This document shows positions 28,201 through 37,200 of a DNA stretch of 64,000 bases, piece after piece (position 1 is the first letter of the stretch; each line of letters starts with the position of its first letter). The position numbers and the translations under genes are program-made. The notes under the pieces were generated by a model that saw only the letters and a program-made list of their open reading frames with translations, ran no database searches and had not been told where the DNA came from. The DNA lies in NCBI RefSeq assembly GCF_035609205.1, contig NZ_CP141184.1, positions 5,339,001 through 5,403,000 on the forward strand, given 5' to 3'. The DNA comes from Hymenobacter sp. GOD-10R (GTDB lineage Bacteria; Bacteroidota; Bacteroidia; Cytophagales; Hymenobacteraceae).

Positions 28201-28451
28201 ACGTCCTTAGCGGTATAGCCCACGTAGCTTACGCGCAACGTTACGTCGCTGCCCGCTGGCACACTGATACCAAATTTACCGTCGCCATCGGTGGTAGCCC
28301 CAATCGTGGTACCCTTCACCACAACGGTTACGCCGGGCAAGGTCTCCCCTTTTTCCGTCGACGTTACTGTTCCCTCAATGCGCCTTTGCTGGGCCGTGAC
28401 AGCTAGCACCGTACTTAGCAACAGCCAAACTAACAGTACATACTTTTTCAT
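25212..28451 (-). CDS. SusC/RagA-family TonB-dependent transporter
   Basis: A 1079-residue outer-membrane importer. Signal peptide (1-20), carboxypeptidase-regulatory-like domain (about 24-100, GTVTSTEKGETLPGVTVVVKG), TonB-box region (ALEEVVVIGYQ), plug (about 115-230 with YGARGANGVVIITTKSG), then a beta barrel ending GVNLSL. The last strand and length are normal. It transports the oligosaccharide captured by SusD. It is the first gene of the downstream PUL block; an operator-like site lies about 210-235 bases before its start. No extracytoplasmic sigma/anti-sigma pair or hybrid two-component regulator is beside it. Confidence 0.96.
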   Translation of the reverse strand: MKKYVLLVWLLLSTVLAVTAQQRRIEGTVTSTEKGETLPGVTVVVKGTTIGATTDGDGKFGISVPAGSDVTLRVSYVGYTAKDVVVGSQNNVTVQLSPDTKALEEVVVIGYQQVNRRDVTGSVSSVSAQQIKDVPVNSAAEALTGRLAGVQVTSAEGTPGNQNVQIRVRGGGSITQDNSPLYVVDGVQVENALNVISPQDIASVDVLKDAAATAIYGARGANGVVIITTKSGKEGRTVISYNGFAGVRKLSRKLDLMQPADFVDYQYERALSANTLPSFKTFFGSTNFAGDTLQRDRNLPFLDWQDKVFGRDAFQQTHNLSIAGGSKNMTYSLSLTRNGEKGIQLGSDYTRNLVNLRLDNKVSDKFSFGLNVRFNDQVQNGLGTSSTLSNTTSRLRNAVIYLPLAVDLPGALDPNVFDEAFSTTASLINPVVAIQNDYRRDKRRNLNLGGNIAFSFTKDLVFRSTVGFDLTNSMVETFAGRYSPAIRQPGGGFNTQPYAAIASGQATTINQSNVLTYSFKKNKHSLDALLGQEIYTQVNTTQNIQVNFLPLNITAERAIANINQGVLPSTTSVQPNPSSGRPVDSRLLSGFTRLNYSFDDKYLLTGTLRADASSKFRAGQRVGYFPAASVAWRISREEFMKSVTPISDLKLRLSYGLAGNNRINDFLFNQLFQVGGGQYALNENVVLGTTATGLPNTNLKWETTVSRNVGVDLSLFNNRVQFTADVYKNTTRDLLVNVPIPPVAGYSSQLQNIGSTSNRGIELQLSGSIIQGGNFTWSATANTSLNRGRIESLGPITSIPGIASGWASTAIATDYLARVGDPVGLMYGYVTDFDNGRKGFYTVDDFEGYNATTKTWTLKSTVASDVAVQGQTVAPGIVKLKDLDGNGVVNDLDRTVIGNANPKLTGGLNQQFTYKGFDASIFVNFVLGNDIYNANKLEFTTAGSPFTNLLGVMKDRYRTVDANGALITSPEVSRQVNQNAQIWQPTRQLFVHSWAIEDGSFLRLNNITLGYSLPKALIERIKLTQLRFYVTANNLYTFTKYSGYDPEVNTRRNSPLTPGMDFAGYPRSRVLLLGVNLSL

Positions 28452-29021
28452 TCAATTTGGAATTATAGGTGAGAAATCGAGCAGGTGAGGGGACGAAGAA
28501 GCAGGCCTTGCAGGAGAAAGTGACGTAGCAGCCAAATAGCTAATGAAACCAAGATGACTTTGCAGCTATGCAATGGTTTGCGGCGGCTTATTACACACTT
28601 CCCTCATTACGGCACTTAATTTTAGCAGACTAACTGATAGTAAGAACCATAAAACTGGATTAATATTTATGCAAACGTTGCCGGTAACGTTCTCAAAAGT
28701 GTTCAAGGTAGATCAGTTTTTAACTTGATTAAGTTACCCCTTACTCCGTTAGCGCTGTCTTGACAAGCAATTATCATGCGCTAAGCTATGCCTACTCTTC
28801 CGGCTAGCTACTCGTATGCAAAACGACCCAAGCCTAGGTTCCATGGCGCTAGTTGGCTGTGCTCCCAACTGCTTCAGCGCGAAATAGAAGTAATCGGAAG
28901 TATACTAGTACCTACTCAAGGATAGGCTTTTAAGAAGTACAGCTATAACAAAACGCTGAGCAGTGGACCGTGCTTACCTGAGTAAGTCGCATCTTTGTCT
29001 TTCTCTTCGTCCTACTCTCCT
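28452..29021. other. Gene-free divergent region of 570 bases
   Basis: It separates susC (minus) from the nuclease gene (plus). It holds the operator-like site at 28662-28685. No frame of convincing composition, RNA-like structure or repeat family was seen in the rest. Confidence 0.6.
28662..28685 (-). promoter_or_regulatory. Operator-like site upstream of susC
   Basis: AATATTTATGCAAACGTT then GCCGG on the plus strand; 22 of 24 bases match the site at 12471-12494. Here the core is a palindrome GCAA-ACG-TTGC, and TGCAAACG also fits the first half of a catabolite-repression (cre) type LacI-family operator. The AT-rich flank is conserved as well. Confidence 0.62.
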
Positions 29022-29879
29022 ATGAAGCAAGCGTTCTTTCGTCTCGTTACTTTTATTGTCCTGAGCACATTTGCAGTTGCGTGCTCGCATGACGACGATG
29101 TTGCACCAACAACTACTGCTACGCGAGACGAGAACTTGGCGATGGGCAATCCGAGTGGAGCCACTGCTAACCCGGCAAACTTCTCCAACTACTTGCTGAC
29201 CAAGGCACAGTATACGCTAAGCTATAACCGCGACCAAGGCAAGCCCAATTGGGTAAGCTGGCATCTGAGCAGTGCCTGGCTAGGTAGCACACCCCGGCAA
29301 GACAACTTCGGAACTGATAATACGCTGCCGACCGGGTGGTACCGGGTGAGTAGTTCCAGCTACAGTGGGTCGGGCTTCGATCGGGGCCATAATTGCCCCT
29401 CCGCCGACCGCACTAACTCGGTGGAGGACAACTCGGCTACTTTTCTGATGAGCAATATGATGCCGCAGGCGCCTGCTAGCAACCAGCAAACCTGGGCGGG
29501 CCTGGAAAATTACTGCCGTACGCTGGTGGGAGCCGGAAACGAACTGTACATTATTTGCGGCAGCTACGGTAAGGGCGGAAGTGGCTCAAATGGTTCAGCC
29601 AGTACGATTGACGATGGCCGCGTCACGGTGCCAGCCTATTGCTGGAAGGTAGTGGTGGTATTGCCAGTGGGTACTGATGATAGTCGCCGCGTCACGGCTA
29701 CGACCCGCGTTATTGCAATCAATACACCAAATACCAACAGTATTAACTCCTCTTGGGAGAACTACCGTACGACAGTCGATGCCATTGAGAAGGCTACCGG
29801 CTACGATTTACTATCGGAAGTTTCTACTTCCATTCAGAGTGCTGTCGAATCCAAAGTAGACAGCGGTCCGACAAACTAA
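29022..29879 (+). CDS. DNA/RNA non-specific endonuclease, lipoprotein
   Basis: A 285-residue nuclease of the NUC1/endonuclease G family. The ATG at 29022 is preferred to the TTG at 28995 because it begins a lipoprotein signal (AVACSHDD, Cys21). The active site is FDRGHNCPSADRT with general base His123, followed by the metal-binding Asn in SNMMPQAP. It would degrade DNA and RNA outside the inner membrane, for nutrient or phosphate scavenging or for clearing extracellular DNA. It has no evident partner or inhibitor gene nearby. The C-terminal 50 residues are Ser/Asn-rich. Confidence 0.9.
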   Translation: MKQAFFRLVTFIVLSTFAVACSHDDDVAPTTTATRDENLAMGNPSGATANPANFSNYLLTKAQYTLSYNRDQGKPNWVSWHLSSAWLGSTPRQDNFGTDNTLPTGWYRVSSSSYSGSGFDRGHNCPSADRTNSVEDNSATFLMSNMMPQAPASNQQTWAGLENYCRTLVGAGNELYIICGSYGKGGSGSNGSASTIDDGRVTVPAYCWKVVVVLPVGTDDSRRVTATTRVIAINTPNTNSINSSWENYRTTVDAIEKATGYDLLSEVSTSIQSAVESKVDSGPTN

Positions 29880-30013
29880 GCCGTTGATGCTTGAGCACTC
29901 AAAATATAGCTCGATTTTTAACTGGATTACAACCCTAGCAAGCTTGTTTTTAGGCTGCGGATAGATTTAGGAATTGGACCTAAGAATAGCGTAGAAACTA
30001 TACTAGCGGGGTC

Positions 30014-30298
30014 TTACCCGTTGGCTCTTGCCATCAATACTACTTCCCTCATATGGTTTATCGAGGGGTTGCGCACGTGATGCAAACAGACGGTAGCTTC
30101 TTCCAATAATGCTTCCATATCTAACCCGGAGTGCCGTTCGATGATCAGGTGGCAGCACTCTTGGAGATGCATTTGTTGCGCCGGGGTAAGCTTCAAAGCG
30201 AAGTAATATTGTTGAACCCATTGCGCGAGCAGGAGGCCGGCGTGACGCACGTCGTATTCCTGTAGACAAGTAGTTAGTTGAGTTTCTGTAACGGACAT
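30014..30298 (-). CDS. Small helical protein of unknown function
   Basis: A 94-residue frame from an ATG at 30298. It is mostly helical in composition, with several Cys and His (HLQECCHLIIERHSG, TVCLHHVRN), which could bind metal but make no known motif. No signal peptide. The longer overlapping frame at 30003-30446 is Arg-rich and unlikely. It is divergent from the gene at 30871 across a gap holding an 18-base palindrome. Confidence 0.6.
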   Translation of the reverse strand: MSVTETQLTTCLQEYDVRHAGLLLAQWVQQYYFALKLTPAQQMHLQECCHLIIERHSGLDMEALLEEATVCLHHVRNPSINHMREVVLMARANG

Positions 30299-30870
30299 AA
30301 CAGTAAAGTGTGGTCAGGAGCTTTTCAAAAACAGCGCCATATATTACAAAAATCATATTCTTACGTTTAATCCTTAAAAAGCCCTTGTAAACCACGTATT
30401 TATAATCAGCAGTAGCAAGCCTTAGTCTATTAGCCCTATTCAACATTATTGTAAAAATTCAACCCTGCTTCTTCGGGAAAGTGTCTATTCACCTTAAGTA
30501 TACGTCTCGCGGGCTGCGTAACAGCCTTCCATGACAAGTACAAATTTGTACTTACGTATTTAGCGCATAGCTATTTACGTGTAACTCGGTAGCGATACTA
30601 CCTGCGACTTTATTAGATTTGGGAAGTTGCCTTAAGCTTGTGTGCTATGCTATACACGCTCGGTCGTTCGGTACCCTGTGCAATTTTTGGAAGGGACTAT
30701 CTTCTACCTCGCTGTGCCTTTAGTATACGGACTGAGAGTTCTTACAGCGGGCCAATCAAAAAGCTGCCTCCTACGCTCCAAATAACTATGCGTAGCAAAA
30801 AGCCAAGCTAGCTCACAAGCGGCGGATCAGCATACTAGCCTATTTTCTACCTGCCACTCTCTCCACACCT
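30299..30870. other. Gene-free divergent region of 572 bases
   Basis: AT-richer than its surroundings. Apart from the palindrome at 30536-30553 I see no gene, RNA or repeat in it. Confidence 0.5.
30536..30553. promoter_or_regulatory. Perfect 18-base palindrome, possible operator
   Basis: AAGTACAAATTTGTACTT is its own complement over all 18 bases and lies in the middle of a divergent intergenic region. Length and symmetry fit the site of a dimeric regulator. Which flanking gene it serves, if any, is unknown. Confidence 0.45.
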
Positions 30871-31272
30871 ATGTTGCAGCAAGATCTCCTGGTTGATACA
30901 CCTTCTTTTGTGCTATTCTACGACCGCGCTAGTCAATGCATCTACGCGGAGTGGAAAGGACCGCACGATGCTACTTCCGTTGTGGCAGGTTGCTCTGCCA
31001 TGCGCCAGAGCCTAGCCAAACAACCCTGCGCTAAGATTTTGGATGATAGCCGCCAAATCACCAACAATTGGGACGAAGTAGCCGAGTGGGTAGGCACCGA
31101 TTTTTTCCGAATTCTCTCCAAACAAGGGGTCCGCTACTTTGCCCGAATCTGTCCGACGGACCCAGCTAGCCGGCAGTCGGTGAAGCGTACTTTTCAGTAC
31201 GCCAAACACATGGAGGTAGCACTCTTCGACGATGTGGCGTCGGCGTATGCGTGGCTGCAGGATCAACCCTAG
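30871..31272 (+). CDS. STAS/SpoIIAA-like small cytoplasmic protein
   Basis: A 133-residue protein with no signal peptide. The alternation of strands and helices (FVLFYDR, CIYAEWKG, CAKILDDSRQI, RYFARICP, VALFDDVASAYAWLQ) resembles the SpoIIAA-like or STAS-like fold common in Hymenobacter relatives. No phosphorylation site can be assigned. It stands alone, followed by a clear terminator. The family call is by pattern only. Confidence 0.65.
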   Translation: MLQQDLLVDTPSFVLFYDRASQCIYAEWKGPHDATSVVAGCSAMRQSLAKQPCAKILDDSRQITNNWDEVAEWVGTDFFRILSKQGVRYFARICPTDPASRQSVKRTFQYAKHMEVALFDDVASAYAWLQDQP

Positions 31273-31319
31273 GCTAGCTTACTGGCCAGCAACCTATTCC
31301 TACTAACCCATTTGATAAG

Positions 31320-31344
31320 AGCCGCCACTCACTGAGCGGCTTTT
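31320..31344 (+). terminator. Rho-independent terminator
   Basis: A short stem AGCCGC/GCGGCT with a 10-base loop, followed by TTTT. It lies 48 bases after the stop of the gene at 30871-31272. Confidence 0.7.
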
Positions 31345-31539
31345 CCTTGTGGTGCTTACCCAAGAATAAACAGCTACAGACTGCCAATCGGGTTGGGCAT
31401 TTTTCTCACTATCTACCCCAAACCGCTATACCTAGGTAGCGGCGCTATTACTAGCGTGAGGGTCAGTCCCGCTGACACCAGCAACGAGCTAAGCCAGCAG
31501 CACTAGGCTGCCTAGGTAGGTCGGCAGGCGCGGCTTGTT

Positions 31540-31547
31540 TACTTTTG
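31540..31547 (+). promoter_or_regulatory. Possible Bacteroidota -7 promoter element
   Basis: TACTTTTG fits the TAnnTTTG element of Bacteroidota housekeeping promoters. It lies 80 bases before the start of the beta-helix gene at 31627. No clear TTTG element is seen at the upstream spacing, so support is weak. Confidence 0.35.
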
Positions 31548-31626
31548 AGATGGTTGACAAGCCTTTCATGACTAGCTTGCTTTATCAAGGCCTGACCTAG
31601 GTCTTGAGATATCCGCTATCCTACGC

Positions 31627-34200
31627 ATGAATGTTACCCACTCCACACTGCCCACAGCTTCGCTCCCACTACCGCGAGTTACCTCATCAGGATCTGATCG
31701 GCTTGGTATAGGAGCTAGCTTGGTCACGGGTTTAGCTTCGACCACCTGCTCGGCAACCCCTTCTAAGGATTCGCCGGTTACTGGCGAAGAGGCCGCCGTA
31801 GCAGCCACCCCAGCAGCGGCCAGTGAATGCTTTATTTTTAATTGCACGCCTTCCGCCCGCCCTGGCGAAGCTATCAGCCTACAAGGCAGCTTTGGAGCTA
31901 CAGCAGAGGTGTATTTGGCCCTAGGAAACAGCACAAGTTTTCAAAAGCTAGCTCCTATTCAGAGCGCCGACGGCAAGACCAAAGCACAGGCTGCGGGCAG
32001 TGTATTGGTAGAAGCGCCTAGCGGCGCGGGCCCCGAAACATACCGGCTGTACGTGCAGGAAAACGGGCAAAAGAGCCCAGAGGTACACGTAAACCGGGCA
32101 CGTGGCTTGTTTCTCGATTCCCCGGAGATTGTACCGGGCGAGTACCTACGCATCTTTGGGCAAAACTTACAGTTGGTACCGGGCAAGGCACGGGTGCGGT
32201 TCGCGCCCAAAGGCGGCGGCAAAAGCTTAGCGGGCCAGATTAACACGGTGGGCAGCGACGACCGCAAGCTGATTTGCCACACACCGGCCGGCCTAGCACA
32301 CGGCGTCGAATACGAGCTATTTGTCAGCAATGGCTTAGGTGGCAGCACTGCGGAAACCAAGGTGGAGCAGACGGTGAAAACCCTGCCAGCCGGCGTCGAC
32401 TATTTTCACCTAGGGGTTGGATGGGCACCGGGCAAGTACAAAACGAACGTGTACAACGCCAAAACGAACCCCGACAAACCCGCTCGTGGCGATGGCAAAG
32501 CCAACGACCTCGACGCCATCAACGACTCTATTCAGAAAGTATGGAAGATGGGCGGCGGCATTGTGCGGCTGCCGGCCGGCACCTACAAGTTGAGCTTCAC
32601 CGGCTTCGGGCTGCACCTGCACTCGGGCGTGGTGCTAATGGGTGATGGGAAAGACCACACCAAGATTTTGGTGGAAGGCAATGCTAGCTCGAACCCAACG
32701 CAGCAGTCGTGGACGTTTCTGCTGGTTGATAGCCCTAGCACCGACGGGCCGTGCCGACGCGGCGGCATCTGCAACCTGACCTACGAAAACCGCAGCACCC
32801 CGCGCGACACCAACCCGTACTACAACTTGGTGGGCAAAGGCGTGGAGTTCTTCCTGAAAGGCTGCCGTTTTACCCTAAACGAATCGCCGTGGCTGGAGCT
32901 AGCTGATCATGAAAAGCTAGCTATTGTCAGCAACGAGTTTACCCAGGGCATCAACTTCGCGGCTGGTATTCACGGACCTTTGCGCCTCGACGGCACAAAG
33001 CACTGGCTGGTGCGCGGCAATACCGTGAACTACGCCGTGGATGGTATCAGCATCAACAACGCCGATCGTGGCGTTTTTGAACAAAATACCGTTTGCCGGC
33101 TAGGCGGCATCAAGTACCCCACCGAGCGCAACGGCAAGCCCATTCAGGTGGTCAACCACGTGCTAGCCATGAACTTCACCCGCAACGCGGTGGTGCTCGG
33201 CAATACCTTCAAGGTGAAGAACTGGCCCACGGTGAACATCAACGACGGCGAAACCATCATCAGCGAAGGTATTGGCTACCAGCGCCACGAGCAGGATACC
33301 GGCACCGCTACCGGCGGCACCGCTACTACGCTGCAAGACACCACCAAAAGTTGGAAAACAACGGGTCCGCCCCACCAAGTAGTCGCTATTGTGTACGGAC
33401 GCGGGGCCGGGCAGTGCCGCACCATCCGGAGCCGCACGGCCACTGAGCTAACCGTGGACCGCGCCTGGGACCTAGCCCCCGATGCTACCAGCCGCTATAG
33501 CATCTTGAATTGGAGCGCAGAACGGTGGCTCGTGCAGAGCAACACAATGGAGGGCAACCGCCGCGGCATTACGCTGTATCAAGGCGCCATTCACCAAGTT
33601 GCCATCGTCAACAACAAGCTGACCAACAACGGCGCTATCGACTTCACGCCCATTCAACAAGGCGAGGAGAAAATGGAGTTTAACCCGGCTTGGAACAACG
33701 AGGTGGTCCAGAACACCGTGAACGTGGCCAATGACCCTAGCAACGGTGGTTTCATTGGGGTGCATGCGGTGCTGCACGCCCTCGATAAGGCTTTCGGTAT
33801 TGCCGTGCTCGACTTTGTGATGCGCCACAACACGCTCGTGGCTCGCACGCCCAACGTGCAAACCGTGGTAGATGCGAACTATCCCAACGGCCTATTTGCC
33901 TACTACGAGTGGCACCCTGGCCCCAAAACGTTTGTAGACGAGGGCATCCCGGCTGTGCTCGGCACCATCTTGGAAGACAACACTATCCAGAACGCCGACA
34001 AGGACGTGTACCTCTCGGCGGGCTCCTACCAAACGCTTGTCCGGCAGCCGGCCAAAGCTAGCTCTGCCAAAACCGCGGCGGCCGGAGCTAGCCTTCGTAG
34101 TGCCAGTGTCCCGGCCAAAGCCGCCGCTACCGACCTAGTGCACGAGGATATTTTCACGAACGCCGTCGGGCACGGCTCGGTTCGCACGATTATTCTATAA
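31627..34200 (+). CDS. TIG-domain plus right-handed beta-helix protein (pectate-lyase-like fold)
   Basis: An 857-residue protein. Residues about 70-255 look like two IPT/TIG immunoglobulin-type domains. From about 260 a beta-helix of the pectate-lyase superfamily begins (GDGKANDLDAINDSIQ, then MGGGIVRLPAGTY and GVVLMGDG) and continues with repeated coil strands (NRRGITLYQGA, EDNTIQNADKD) to about 810. The tail is Ala/Ser-rich. There is no classical signal peptide; a weak hydrophobic stretch ending LASTTCSA (near residue 41) might be a lipobox. Catalytic residues cannot be assigned, so lyase, hydrolase and sugar-binding roles remain open. It lies next to the pectin locus but on the other strand, alone, with its own terminator. 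Confidence 0.75.
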   Translation: MNVTHSTLPTASLPLPRVTSSGSDRLGIGASLVTGLASTTCSATPSKDSPVTGEEAAVAATPAAASECFIFNCTPSARPGEAISLQGSFGATAEVYLALGNSTSFQKLAPIQSADGKTKAQAAGSVLVEAPSGAGPETYRLYVQENGQKSPEVHVNRARGLFLDSPEIVPGEYLRIFGQNLQLVPGKARVRFAPKGGGKSLAGQINTVGSDDRKLICHTPAGLAHGVEYELFVSNGLGGSTAETKVEQTVKTLPAGVDYFHLGVGWAPGKYKTNVYNAKTNPDKPARGDGKANDLDAINDSIQKVWKMGGGIVRLPAGTYKLSFTGFGLHLHSGVVLMGDGKDHTKILVEGNASSNPTQQSWTFLLVDSPSTDGPCRRGGICNLTYENRSTPRDTNPYYNLVGKGVEFFLKGCRFTLNESPWLELADHEKLAIVSNEFTQGINFAAGIHGPLRLDGTKHWLVRGNTVNYAVDGISINNADRGVFEQNTVCRLGGIKYPTERNGKPIQVVNHVLAMNFTRNAVVLGNTFKVKNWPTVNINDGETIISEGIGYQRHEQDTGTATGGTATTLQDTTKSWKTTGPPHQVVAIVYGRGAGQCRTIRSRTATELTVDRAWDLAPDATSRYSILNWSAERWLVQSNTMEGNRRGITLYQGAIHQVAIVNNKLTNNGAIDFTPIQQGEEKMEFNPAWNNEVVQNTVNVANDPSNGGFIGVHAVLHALDKAFGIAVLDFVMRHNTLVARTPNVQTVVDANYPNGLFAYYEWHPGPKTFVDEGIPAVLGTILEDNTIQNADKDVYLSAGSYQTLVRQPAKASSAKTAAAGASLRSASVPAKAAATDLVHEDIFTNAVGHGSVRTIIL

Positions 34201-34202
34201 CG

Positions 34203-34239
34203 ACGAAGGGGTTGTTTGCTAAGCAAACAACCCCTTCGT
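34203..34239. terminator. Bidirectional hairpin terminator
   Basis: An 18-base perfect stem (34203-34220 with 34222-34239) followed by TTT on the plus strand. It lies between the stops of convergent genes (31627-34200 and 34258-37323) and can serve both. Confidence 0.85.
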
Positions 34240-34257
34240 TTTACGCTCGGTCAGTTG

Positions 34258-37200
34258 CTATTCCACTAATAAGCGCGAAGCTAGGTTGCCTTGGCTAGTG
34301 CTTAGTTGCACGGTGTAAATACCGGGAGCTAGGCTCGGTAAAGAGAGTTCTGAGCTGGCTGCTGTCGTTAGGGCCCGTTCCAACACGACTTGGCCTACAG
34401 CGTTAATCACGCTCACCCGCCCTGCTTGCCCACTAAAGCCGCTGGGCAGTTGTAGGCGCACGCTGGTGTGGGCTGGGTTTGGGTACAGGCTTAGTGGTTG
34501 TGTGGCTTTCGCTGACTTGGTAGCCAGCACCTGGCTGTTCAGCCGCACACTGACAGAGCCAGCATTTGAATTATTATTTACGCTCGCGAAGTCCAGCGTG
34601 CCGTTGCCATCTAGGTCACCCAGGGCTACAGCGTAGGAACTAGCGCCAACGGCGACTTGCTGGCTGCTGAAAATACCCGTGCCATTGTTGAGGCATACGC
34701 TCACGATGTTGTTATTGGCGTTAGCGGCCACAAAATCCAGGTCGCCATCCCCGTCTACGTCGCCGGTGGTCACGCTGCGGGGAGAACCGCCGGCGGCTAC
34801 TTCTTGGGTACCGGAGAACACGCCGCTGCCATTGTTCAGCCGCACGCTCACAGTACGGCTATTGGCCGTGAGCAGGTCTAGGTCGCCGTCGCCATCTATA
34901 TCGGCTAGGGCAATGGCTACTGCTCCTATACCTATGGCTACTTCTGAGCCAGTACTGAAGCTTCCGCTTCCGTTGTTCAGCACCACTCGAGCCGTGCTCT
35001 CATAGGTAGCTGTAGCCACAATATCCAGGTCGCCATCATTGTCTAGGTCGCCCACGGCAGGAGCCACCGTAAGCCGTACGTCTACAAAAATGCTAGTACC
35101 CCGACTAAAGCTACCACTGCCATTGTTGAGAGCCTGGTATACGACACCTCCTTCGGCAGCTCCAGCCAAAACATCGAGGTCCCCGTCCGCATCGATATCG
35201 ACAAGCCGTACATTCACAAAATAACCTCCGGCTCCAATAGCCTGCCTGACCGTGAAAGTGGCATTCCCATCATTCAACCCGACGAGCAAGCCATCGGTGA
35301 CGAGAATGCCTGCTACATAGTCGAGGTCGCCGTCGCCATCTAGGTCCCCTATTGCTACACTATTACCGCCAACACTCGTACCACTCGTCACGAAAGTGCC
35401 GTTGCCGTTGTTGCGGTAAATTCCTCCGCTAGCACTAATCAGGTCGAGGTCGCCGTCGTTATCTAAGTCGCCGGTTTCTATGTCTACGCCGCCGTACGGT
35501 GTGAGTTCGGAGCCGCCGGCGAACAGGCCGCTGCTGGGCACGGTAGCCGTCGTAAACTGCAAGACTTGCCCCTGAGCTAGGTTCTGCCCGCTGCTGTTTT
35601 GCACGGTCCGGGCTATGGTAGCCGACACAGTTTCGCCTGGTTTAAAGCCTGTAGTTGGTGTGAACGTCAACGAATTACCGTTGATAGTGGTCGTACCAGC
35701 TTTTTGCCCGCCGGCTTGTAAGCTAAACACCTTCAGCGCGTTTTGCGTGACGGTGCTGTTGTTCAGGGGCTGGCTGAAGGTAGCGACTATGGGTGTTGTA
35801 CGGGCGACAGCGCGAGCATTGCGCGCGGGGGAAACAGCCGTAACGGTCAGCGCCGGCTCCTGATTCAGGCTGACACTGAGCTTCTGCGGGGTACCGATGA
35901 GTAAGTCCAGGTCGCCGTCATTATCCATATCCCCCAAGGTTGCTTTTGACGAGCCATTTGTGGCTACCTCTTGCCCATTGCTGAACGTGCCGAAGCTATT
36001 GTTGAGGCGTACGCTCACGTTGGTGCTACCATAGTTGCCGGTTAATAGGTCGAGGTCGCCGTCACCATCTATATCACCTAAAATAAGGCTTTGAGGACTG
36101 TTGCCCACGGCTACTTCTTCGCTGCCACTAAATAGCCCCGCTCCATTGTTCCGACGCACGCTTACGTTATCGTTGCTAAAGTTAGCAATGAGCAGGTCGA
36201 GGTCACCGTCTTTGTCTATATCTCCCACCGTTAGTCCGCTTGAGTTGCTACCGACTGCGGCTACCTCCTGATTGCCACTAAAGGCACCTAGGCCATTGTT
36301 CAAGCGCACGCTCACGGTACCAACTAAATTGCACGTGAGCAGGTCAAGGTCACCATCATTATCCACGTCCCCAACAGCTAGGTCATTGCCAATAGCTCCT
36401 GTGGCAACTTCCGAGCTGCTCACGAACGTGCCGCCGCCATCATTAAGGCGAACGTTGACAACACTCCCTCCTGATCTACCCAGCACTGTGAGTAGGTCCA
36501 AATCGCCGTCGCCGTCTACATCCCCGAGGGTAGTTTGGATTCTATTCGTAGAAAAGTCTATCCGCTGACCGGCGGAAAAGTTGCCACCCCCGTCATTAAG
36601 GCTCACGTTCACTCCTTTCACGCCATTGGTGTTGGGGTTGCCATCAACCGTTACCAGATCCAGATCGCCGTCACTGTCGAGGTCACCTAACACGACGTTG
36701 ATGGGGTAAACGCCTACTCTTAGATCCTGCCCTACGCTGAAGATTCCCCCGCCCAGATTCATGCGGACGCCTACCGTACTAGAGGTATTGGCGGTTACCA
36801 GATCTAGGTCACCATCATTGTCTAAGTCGCCGGTAGTTACGGCCAGGGTTCCGCTGTTCAGTTCCGAGCCGACGGTGAATACGCCCGGAGCTGGGGTCGT
36901 AGCCGTGGTAAACTGAAACACATGCGGCGTAGCGGCCGCGCCCGTGCTACTCTGTGCAGCTGAGGTAACGGTAGCGTACACTGTTTCGCCAGCGCGGAAA
37001 GCGGTGCTTGGCGTCAAGGTCAACGTATTGCCGTTTACGGTAGCGGTACCCGCTTTCTTACCGCCTGCCTGCCGACTAAACACCTTGAGCGCACCTAGAG
37101 TGCTGGCACTGCTGGTCAGCGGCTGGCTGAAGCTTACTGAAACGGGTGTGGTGCGCGGCGTAGCCACCGCATTACGCGCGGGGGTGAGGCTCGTCACAGT

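Larger units (their letters stand above)
31273..31626. other. Intergenic region of 354 bases
   Basis: It contains the terminator at 31320-31344 and a promoter-like element at 31540-31547. Nothing else was recognised. Confidence 0.5.

Noticed and set aside
30003..30446. 147-codon minus frame overlapping the small gene at 30014-30298
   Set aside because: Arg-rich, typical of an off-frame reading; the overlapping 94-residue frame has better composition and an ATG.
34560..37000. Regular short DNA repeats as a satellite or minisatellite
   Set aside because: They are the coding units of FG-GAP protein repeats with diverged third positions, explained by protein structure.
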